Positions 21,201 through 23,733 of a stretch of DNA of 23,733 nucleotides are shown one piece after another. The stretch spans positions 1 through 23,733 of the forward strand of contig JAIPMN010016089.1 in NCBI GenBank assembly GCA_020650975.1. The letters run 5' to 3'. Each line of letters starts with the position of its first letter. Position 1 is the first letter of the stretch. Source of the stretch: Apostichopus californicus. Lineage: Eukaryota > Echinodermata > Holothuroidea > Aspidochirotida > Stichopodidae. The position numbers and the translations under genes were made by a program. Below the pieces are notes generated by a model. That model did no database searches and was not told the DNA's origin. It was given only the letters and a program-made list of their open reading frames with translations.

Positions 21201-22036
21201 AGAGAATATGTACATTTTGTGTACAGTTTGTAATTTGTACTTACGGAATATGAATGGGAAATTCGGGTCCCAGTAGTTTCGCTCCTTCCCAGAAGCAGTC
21301 TAAAGGAGTAACTATAGTGCACGGTATCAACCTATCGACAATCTGAAAATAAAATCATCAATAACAGTCATTATTAATGATCAACCCTGTCACCGACCCG
21401 CATAATAATCATGACGGTATTGTACAAGATTGATTGATCGACGTACATATTAATTAATTCTGATCATTTATTTCTACTTTGTGTTCACTTTTTTTTTCTT
21501 TCATTGTTCATGTAGCTTACTGTACATTGTACTTTGAAACTCTAATTCGTTTAATTATATCAACGTTTCCACGGTGACATAAATTTAGGGTACAGTACAG
21601 TATATATTAAGATAATTAAACTCAGGGAGAAGAGCCATAAAAAATATTTTTAAATATTCATACATCAAGGTAAAATCAATACCTAACGAAAACTATAGAA
21701 AATCACCAAATGGGTTTAAACTGCTTGCCTGGTGGAATTAGTTATGCATTAGTAATATTATATATACATAGATATTACATACGGTATTGTACCTTCATGC
21801 TCAAATTGACAAATTCAGCAGGAATTTAATACAACATCCTTCAAAATAGTATTACTGGAAAGCTAGAAGTAATATTCGAGTCTATCAATAATTCACTCAC
21901 ATCATCAATATTAATGTTCTCATGTCATTCAAATAATATTGATTGATGATTAGATGATAAACTTACATCATCAATAAGATATTCTTCAAAGCTGGTATAC
22001 TCTGAAATGTAACAAAGATCTCTAAACTTCCAGGTT
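86..22036 (-). CDS. ptch1: patched (Hedgehog receptor), partial gene, nine internal exons
   Basis: Patched is a 12-TM RND-family sterol transporter-like receptor. It represses Smoothened until Hedgehog binds its extracellular domains. Seen here: exons 22036-21967, 21342-21245, 18883-18775, 17882-17790, 17257-17136, 16762-16615, 15838-15707, 14981-14730 and 211-86, read right to left. They have consistent GT..AG sites and phases and give 1150 nt or 383 full codons. The order matches PTCH1: [84 protein letters not shown], then IPIPALRA. The coded part covers the middle and end of the first extracellular domain plus TM2 to early TM6 of the sterol-sensing domain. The start and stop codons and the second RND half lie outside the window. 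No frameshift or stop occurs in the exons. An invertebrate would usually have one ortholog of both PTCH1 and PTCH2. PTCHD or Dispatched paralogs are unlikely because the Patched-specific extracellular motifs are present. Confidence 0.95.
174..640. repeat. 118-bp tandem array derived from the patched intron/exon junction
   Basis: About four copies begin at 174, 297, 415 and 533 (spacings 123, 118, 118). Copies 2 and 3 are almost identical; the fourth is cut short near 640. Each unit has about 38 bp matching the 5' end of the Patched exon at 86-211, followed by about 80 bp of adjacent intron. On the minus strand copies 3 and 4 still read [13 protein letters not shown], while copy 2 has a TAA after GEI. 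In copies 2-4 the acceptor CAG has become CAT (plus-strand ctg to atg at 335-337, 453-455 and 571-573). Confidence 0.9.
1046..1054 (-). promoter_or_regulatory. candidate Gli/Ci site, one mismatch
   Basis: CGGGTGGTC on the plus strand is GACCACCCG on the minus strand. This is one mismatch from the Gli/Ci consensus GACCACCCA. It has weak value alone and is listed because two exact sites lie in the same intron. Confidence 0.25.
2388..2396 (+). promoter_or_regulatory. candidate Gli/Ci binding site, exact consensus
   Basis: GACCACCCA is an exact match to the consensus bound by Gli/Cubitus interruptus, the transcription factors of the Hedgehog pathway. Patched is a direct Gli/Ci target in flies and vertebrates, so a site in a patched intron is plausible feedback control. 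Occupancy is inference. Confidence 0.5.
2443..2458. repeat. (TG)n microsatellite
   Basis: Eight consecutive TG dinucleotides in the large patched intron. Confidence 0.9.
3958..4026. repeat. TATATCCTA minisatellite
   Basis: Short degenerate tandem repeats of a TATATCCTA-like motif, six copies with variable spacers of TA/TG-rich sequence. Confidence 0.8.
4231..4239 (+). promoter_or_regulatory. candidate Gli/Ci binding site, exact consensus
   Basis: This is a second exact GACCACCCA, 1.84 kb from the first and in the same orientation, within the large patched intron. A rough base-composition estimate gives well under one exact match expected by chance in the whole window. Function is inferred from known ptc autoregulation. 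Confidence 0.5.
4945..5108 (+). mobile_element. 3' end of a decayed non-LTR retroposon
   Basis: The plus strand reads [17 protein letters not shown] then stop (TAA at 5025-5027), which resembles the C-terminus of CR1/Jockey-like reverse transcriptase ORFs (FKxxLKTHLF). It is followed by a 3' tail with TGTAAAGCGCC, then GGCGCTACATAAG, ending in a (TTA)n run at about 5096-5107. This tail style is common on non-LTR elements and derived SINEs in fish and marine invertebrates. Only the last few dozen codons remain, and the reading frame upstream is unrecognisable. It lies antisense to patched. Confidence 0.55.
6177..6185 (+). promoter_or_regulatory. candidate Gli/Ci site, one mismatch
   Basis: GACCACCCT differs from GACCACCCA only at the last base. 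Weak evidence alone. Confidence 0.25.
6653..6678. repeat. (ATCA)n / ATCG microsatellite
   Basis: Perfect ATCA repeats pass into ATCG repeats. Such a run can mark the 3' end of a retroposon, but no coding tail is visible upstream. Confidence 0.8.
7085..7812. repeat. GAGTAC-rich minisatellite with 123-129-bp higher-order units
   Basis: About 22 copies of GAGTAC occur in patterns such as GGTATGAGTACCA and ATATGAGTACAAG. Higher-order units starting with GAATTCCTC lie at 7255, 7378 and 7507 (spacings 123 and 129), with a degenerate copy from 7085. The repeat lacks stops in several frames, so overlapping open frames of 78-125 codons arise on both strands (for example 7473-7096 and 7672-7307 minus, 7115-7405 plus). 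A one-base insertion in the unit starting at 7507 shifts frame. I read the frames as by-products of the repeat. Confidence 0.85.
8226..8389. repeat. tandem duplication, two copies of 78 and 86 bp
   Basis: Copy 1 starts at 8226 and copy 2 at 8304, both beginning CAGTTCCC. They are nearly identical apart from an AACC expansion and a short TA insertion in copy 2. Each carries CATTGGATTTGTACATG and an AACCACCCA nonamer (8243-8251, 8325-8333). A C-rich stretch (8160-8190) precedes it. Confidence 0.85.
8390..10447. other. intronic sequence without a supported gene
   Basis: Ordinary AT-rich intron. Open frames at 9255-9452, 9328-9513 and 9990-10229 (plus) are short, lie in overlapping frames or lack recognisable features, and show no splice-flanked conserved protein segment. 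Confidence 0.55.
10448..10897. repeat. 42-bp tandem array with internal hairpin, 11 copies
   Basis: Units of the form TCTAGACCTGTTGCTCCTGT then GAGCAGATAACTAACCCACACA repeat every 42 bp, with one 39-bp and one 41-bp spacing. Copies begin near 10448, 10490, 10532, 10574, 10616, 10655, 10696, 10732, 10774, 10816 and 10858. Each holds the inverted repeat TGCTC-CTGT-GAGCA. On the minus strand one frame reads a 14-residue repeat ([14 protein letters not shown]) but is cut by a TAG and by the non-multiple-of-three unit, so coding is not supported. Confidence 0.9.
10898..13608. other. intronic sequence without a supported gene
   Basis: It has a TA-rich microsatellite around 12975-13012, a C run at 13371-13382 and a G run at 13468-13480. 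Open frames at 11745-11933, 12874-13101 and 13105-13314 (plus) have no recognisable domain; the second runs through the TA repeat. Confidence 0.55.
13609..13648. other. poly-G tract with 10-N assembly gap
   Basis: Fifteen Gs, ten Ns (13624-13633) and fifteen Gs. The round number of Ns suggests a placeholder gap where reads failed or collapsed in a long G homopolymer. Confidence 0.9.
14173..14222. repeat. 25-bp direct duplication
   Basis: TAACAGGTGAAGTTCTCTTG occurs at 14173 and 14198 with a 25-bp period, in the patched intron about 0.5 kb from an exon. Confidence 0.85.
14730..14981 (-). CDS. ptch1: patched exon 8 of 9 in window (sterol-sensing domain, TM2-TM4)
   Basis: This 252-nt exon has 84 codons and is in phase 0 at both ends. 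It encodes the rest of TM2 (VIYAFLTML), the [13 protein letters not shown] linker into TM3, and [20 protein letters not shown] with FLLAH, which is TM4. The GVGVDD motif carries the acidic residues of RND-family TM4 that are thought to couple transport to an ion gradient. In human PTCH1 this stretch is nearly identical. The acceptor is CTCCCTTGCAG and the donor is GTAAGTCC right after IPFV. Reading through the donor gives a longer open frame that is intronic. Confidence 0.97.
14982..15706 (-). other. ptch1: patched intron with TATC-rich minisatellite
   Basis: This 725-bp intron lies between the GTGAGT donor at 15706 and the CTTGCAG acceptor ending at 14982. It holds an 11-base C run at 15156-15166 and the TATC-rich array listed separately. 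No other feature is seen. Confidence 0.85.
15423..15507. repeat. ATATC/TATATCA minisatellite
   Basis: Tandem ATATCTATATATCAAT-like units, about five degenerate copies. Confidence 0.8.
15707..15838 (-). CDS. ptch1: patched exon 7 of 9 in window (pre-TM2 and start of TM2)
   Basis: This 132-nt exon has 44 codons and is in phase 0 at both ends. It starts [17 protein letters not shown] and ends with the start of TM2, [12 protein letters not shown]. The NSTQ sequon and the SVIRVAxGY block match human PTCH1 exactly or nearly so. The acceptor is TCTCCCTTCCAG. The donor GTGAGTTC directly follows the ATG of the last Met codon. This is where the sterol-sensing domain begins. Confidence 0.96.
15839..16614 (-). 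other. ptch1: patched intron carrying an interspersed repeat
   Basis: This 776-bp intron runs from the GTAGGT donor at 16614 to the CTTCCAG acceptor ending at 15839. More than half of it is the 145-bp repeat listed separately. Confidence 0.85.
16094..16495. repeat. 145-bp interspersed repeat, about 2.7 tandem units
   Basis: Related units start at 16094, about 16239 and 16384. Shared blocks are GGGTTxTTGTAC, ATTATxGGGGAAG, AAATATG, TATCTGGAGATA or TATCTTGATAAA, and TTTGACCC followed by TGACCTTAAATGA. The end is an ACATACACATACAC run. It looks like a non-autonomous interspersed element with internal tandem structure. No coding capacity and no terminal inverted repeats were seen. Confidence 0.6.
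16615..16762 (-). CDS. ptch1: patched exon 6 of 9 in window (end of extracellular domain 1)
   Basis: This 148-nt exon has one base finishing a Ser codon, then 49 codons. It starts [20 protein letters not shown] and ends [13 protein letters not shown]. It matches human [21 protein letters not shown] and the ILEAWQRTYVE block. The acceptor is TTTTTGTCAG and the donor is GTAGGT. The open frame continues a little way into the intron past the donor, which does not change the call. Confidence 0.94.
16763..17135 (-). other. ptch1: patched intron
   Basis: This 373-bp intron runs from the GTAAGTG donor at 17135 to the TTGTCAG acceptor ending at 16763. It contains a pyrimidine-rich stretch near 17038-17120 on the plus strand. 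Nothing else is seen. Confidence 0.85.
17136..17257 (-). CDS. ptch1: patched exon 5 of 9 in window (extracellular domain 1)
   Basis: This 122-nt exon has 40 codons plus two bases (AG) that complete a Ser with the next exon. It encodes [20 protein letters not shown], then [20 protein letters not shown]. The GGC Cys motif, the EELIxGGT block and the NSS sequon match human GGCHGL, EELIVGGT and NSTG. The acceptor is TTTATTCCAG and the donor is GTAAGTG. Confidence 0.95.
17258..17789 (-). other. ptch1: patched intron
   Basis: This 532-bp intron lies between the GTGAGT donor at 17789 and the TTCCAG acceptor ending at 17258. A G-rich plus-strand tract at 17693-17715 is a C-rich tract in the transcript. 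The plus-strand open frames across here overlap the neighbouring exon in antisense and show no domain. Confidence 0.8.
17790..17882 (-). CDS. ptch1: patched exon 4 of 9 in window (extracellular domain 1)
   Basis: This 93-nt exon has 31 codons and is in phase 0 at both ends. It encodes [20 protein letters not shown] and then [11 protein letters not shown]. It matches human VGHGYMDRPCLNPADPDC closely, and both Cys of the motif are kept. The acceptor is CTTCCGCACACTGCAG and the donor is GTGAGTC. Long open frames read on the plus strand across this exon are its antisense shadow. Confidence 0.96.
17883..18774 (-). other. ptch1: patched intron
   Basis: This 892-bp AT-rich intron runs from the GTAAGT donor at 18774 to the CTGCAG acceptor ending at 17883. 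It contains a T8G13 tract at 18557-18577. No gene is seen. Confidence 0.85.
18775..18883 (-). CDS. ptch1: patched exon 3 of 9 in window (extracellular domain 1)
   Basis: This 109-nt exon contains one base that completes a Pro codon, then 36 codons: [20 protein letters not shown], then [23 protein letters not shown] matches the human RWTNFDP. NNT is a possible N-glycosylation sequon. The acceptor is TTTTCTTTTTGCAG and the donor is GTAAGT. It ends in phase 0, matching the next exon. Confidence 0.95.
18884..21244 (-). other. ptch1: patched intron with palindromic satellite array
   Basis: This 2361-bp intron lies between the GTAAGTAC donor at 21244 and the TTTTTGCAG acceptor ending at 18884. It holds the 73-75-bp array, a G run at 21070-21080, a C run at 21146-21155 and an unexplained plus-strand open frame (19256-19564). 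Nothing else is supported. Confidence 0.85.
19676..20290. repeat. 73-75-bp tandem array with inverted-repeat core
   Basis: Copies begin with a CAAGTATG-like start at 19683, 19757, 19831, 19904, 19977, 20050, 20125 and 20198, plus a decayed copy near 20269. Fainter remnants extend to about 20400. Each unit has an inverted repeat (AGTATGC-CAA-GCATACT in the best copies), then CACAAATATAT, then a TCACACACATCTA block. Variant copies such as AGTATG-TTAAT-CATACT keep six-base arms. Confidence 0.9.
21245..21342 (-). CDS. ptch1: patched exon 2 of 9 in window (extracellular domain 1)
   Basis: This 98-nt exon is in phase 0 at its start and ends with two bases of a split Pro codon. It encodes [20 protein letters not shown], then [12 protein letters not shown]. 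The strongly conserved [11 protein letters not shown] block is diagnostic for Patched extracellular domain 1 and carries a conserved Cys. The acceptor is TATTTTCAG and the donor is GTAAGTAC. The downstream part is shorter and more divergent than in human, as is usual for this loop. Confidence 0.95.
21343..21966 (-). other. ptch1: patched intron
   Basis: This 624-bp AT-rich intron runs from the GTAAGT donor at 21966 to the ATTTTCAG acceptor ending at 21343. No repeat or gene is seen. Confidence 0.85.
21967..22036 (-). CDS. ptch1: patched exon 1 of 9 in window (extracellular domain 1)
   Basis: This 70-nt exon starts with the last base of a split codon and then encodes 23 residues, beginning [13 protein letters not shown] and ending EEYLIDD. 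It aligns with the human PTCH1 segment that reads QWKLEHLCYKSGE. The acceptor is a T-rich run ending TTTCAG at 22039-22037. The donor is GTAAGT starting at 21966. It lies in the first extracellular domain, and its one Cys matches the human Cys. The preceding exon is not in the window: I found no matching segment between 22037 and 23733. Confidence 0.9.
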
Positions 22037-23701
22037 CTGAAAGATCGAAAAAAGGAAGAGATATATTCACAAGTATACTATACAATACTGATTATCAATC
22101 TGGTGCATACATTTTTAAATATTAATGATCTTTTGTTTCATGTTAATTGGAAAACAAAGAGTCTGAATCAGGCTACCGTGGATAATCATTAATTTGTAGG
22201 AAAGGTGGATAAAACGATACAACGCATGAGTCGATTCATCACATCTGGTTTAGCTCCCTTCCAGAAATATTTCTTACATAATCATTTTTCTTCCCCCCTA
22301 ATTGTCCCCGGACTTATCCTCGCTTCCACTAGGTTTTCCTGTCATCCCTAGAAGCTATATTCTCATATTTAAAAAAAAAGGCTCTAACAAAACGATTTGT
22401 GAAATTCCACTTTGCACCAAAAGAGTGAAAACTAGTAGAGGTATGCCACATTCCATACACCATAATTAAATTAAAGTGAAGACCACCAGAGAGCAGAGCT
22501 GGGGCCATAAGGGACAGATGGGTGTCAGGCTAAGGCCTTGCCACTGTTACCATTCAGAACATCTATTCAGCTGTCTGGTGGACTGTTAATCGAGGCCAAA
22601 GCCATCCAATGAAAGTTAACATTTTTTTTCTCCGAGAAAGGAAAAATCATCCAAGTTTTTTTTACCGATGATAGGTTTAAATTTAGCCAAGTCTCAGGTG
22701 TGAAGTTAATAACTAAGGCAGATAAATGCTCTTTAAATATCTGGCACACTTTTCTTTTTTTTCAAATTGTGTTAATGTTTGCAAAGGAACTGCAACCACC
22801 ACACATCACACAAAAAGAAGAAATTGAGTTCGTTTCAAAGAGTAAAAGGCTCATTTGCATGCAATCAGTAGCCAATTGGGAGAGAGCATAGTATTTCGAG
22901 ATTTTAAATAACAGCATGTATGTAATAATTACATGGTCTAGAAGTGATAATATTTGTTTATGTTGATCTGGAATATTTATAATCTCTGACTGCTATATTA
23001 ATAAATTAACGTTCCTGGAGTTAATGATATATCAGAGTGTTTATTTCATTTTAGTTGCCTGCAAGTTCCAGGTATCATCCGAAGAGTTGAGAGGCAGCTG
23101 AACTCTGGTTACAAGCTGCTACAGCCACAGGGAGTTCAATATCCACGTAGCTGGCTGGGCAAGGGGCAGCACATAAGTACAGTAAAAATCTTCCAGCAGA
23201 TGAATAGGGAAGGGGAAACCTCACCGACCCTTTAGTGATTCAGATGAGAAGAAGCCATCTGACCTCTGAGCAGATAACCGGGAAGGGGAAGTACGTGCAG
23301 GCTCCGTAAGAAAAAGTGCGCTTTGTAAGTAACTCTTCATCTAGTGAAACAAACTGGGGAAGCTACAGTACCTGGGAGACGAAATGGGCCAGGGATATTA
23401 TTTATTCGTAAGAGGGTTTTATTTCTAAGGTGGTCTTTGACCAACATATCAAAAGTCAATTATCAATGTCACCGAGATGTAAAGACCACTTGCCTTTATT
23501 TACATGGGTGATGCTTTTCTTTTTTCACTTTCCAGAGGAAGAGCCCACATGTCTTGGGGCATGGGTGCTTTATGGCCTGGGAAATCAAAGGTTTTATACA
23601 GCTTCAGGCCCTTATTGCCAAGCTACGCACAATTGTACCCATGCCACACTAATTAGTTAATCTACTGTTACTGTACTGACGCCTATTGATGATAAAGATC
23701 A
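22037..23701 (-). other. upstream patched intron (partial), no exon recognised
   Basis: It begins with the acceptor TTTCAG at 22042-22037 read in the minus direction. The expected preceding exon (human segment ending VHVYMYNR) was searched for by eye and not found. Short plus-strand frames at 22700-22891 and 23430-23660 and the GC-richer patch at 23055-23230 have no recognised product. Confidence 0.6.

Positions 23702-23733
<32 letters not shown>
23702..23733. repeat. terminal poly-G run
   Basis: The window ends in 32 consecutive Gs. This is the longest homopolymer here and possibly a contig edge. Confidence 0.9.

Overview
This window is AT-rich animal genomic DNA with spliceosomal GT..AG introns, long introns, several minisatellite arrays and many G/C homopolymer tracts. 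Its one recognisable gene is a partial patched gene (the Hedgehog receptor, ortholog of vertebrate PTCH1/PTCH2) on the minus strand. Repeat style, G-run density and gene architecture suggest a marine invertebrate, perhaps an ambulacrarian such as an echinoderm. That placement is weak; the patched call is strong.

Gene layout, in transcription order from high to low coordinates. Nine internal exons were found by reading the minus strand and checking splice sites, phases and protein alignment: 22036-21967, 21342-21245, 18883-18775, 17882-17790, 17257-17136, 16762-16615, 15838-15707, 14981-14730 and 211-86. All have AG acceptors and GT donors, and all junction phases agree. Together they give 1150 nt and 383 complete codons. 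They run from the middle of the first extracellular domain through transmembrane segments 2-4 of the sterol-sensing domain to TM5 and the start of TM6. The 5' exons (N-terminus, TM1, start of the extracellular domain) and the 3' exons (rest of TM6, second half, C-tail) lie outside the window.

Introns. The last intron (212-14729, about 14.5 kb) holds most of the window. It contains a 118-bp tandem array derived from the intron/exon junction of the next exon, two exact Gli/Ci consensus sites (GACCACCCA) plus one-mismatch sites, a retroposon 3' tail, a GAGTAC-rich minisatellite, a 78/86-bp duplication, an 11-copy 42-bp hairpin array, and a 10-N gap inside a poly-G tract. The 2.4-kb intron at 18884-21244 carries a 73-75-bp array built around an inverted repeat. 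The 776-bp intron at 15839-16614 carries a 145-bp interspersed repeat. The window ends in a 32-base poly-G run.

There is no convincing second protein-coding gene. Remaining open frames are repeat-driven, antisense to exons, or lack recognisable domains. No rRNA, tRNA or CRISPR was recognised. The most interesting points are the exon-derived tandem array, in which every extra copy has lost the splice-acceptor AG, and the candidate Hedgehog-feedback Gli sites in the same intron.
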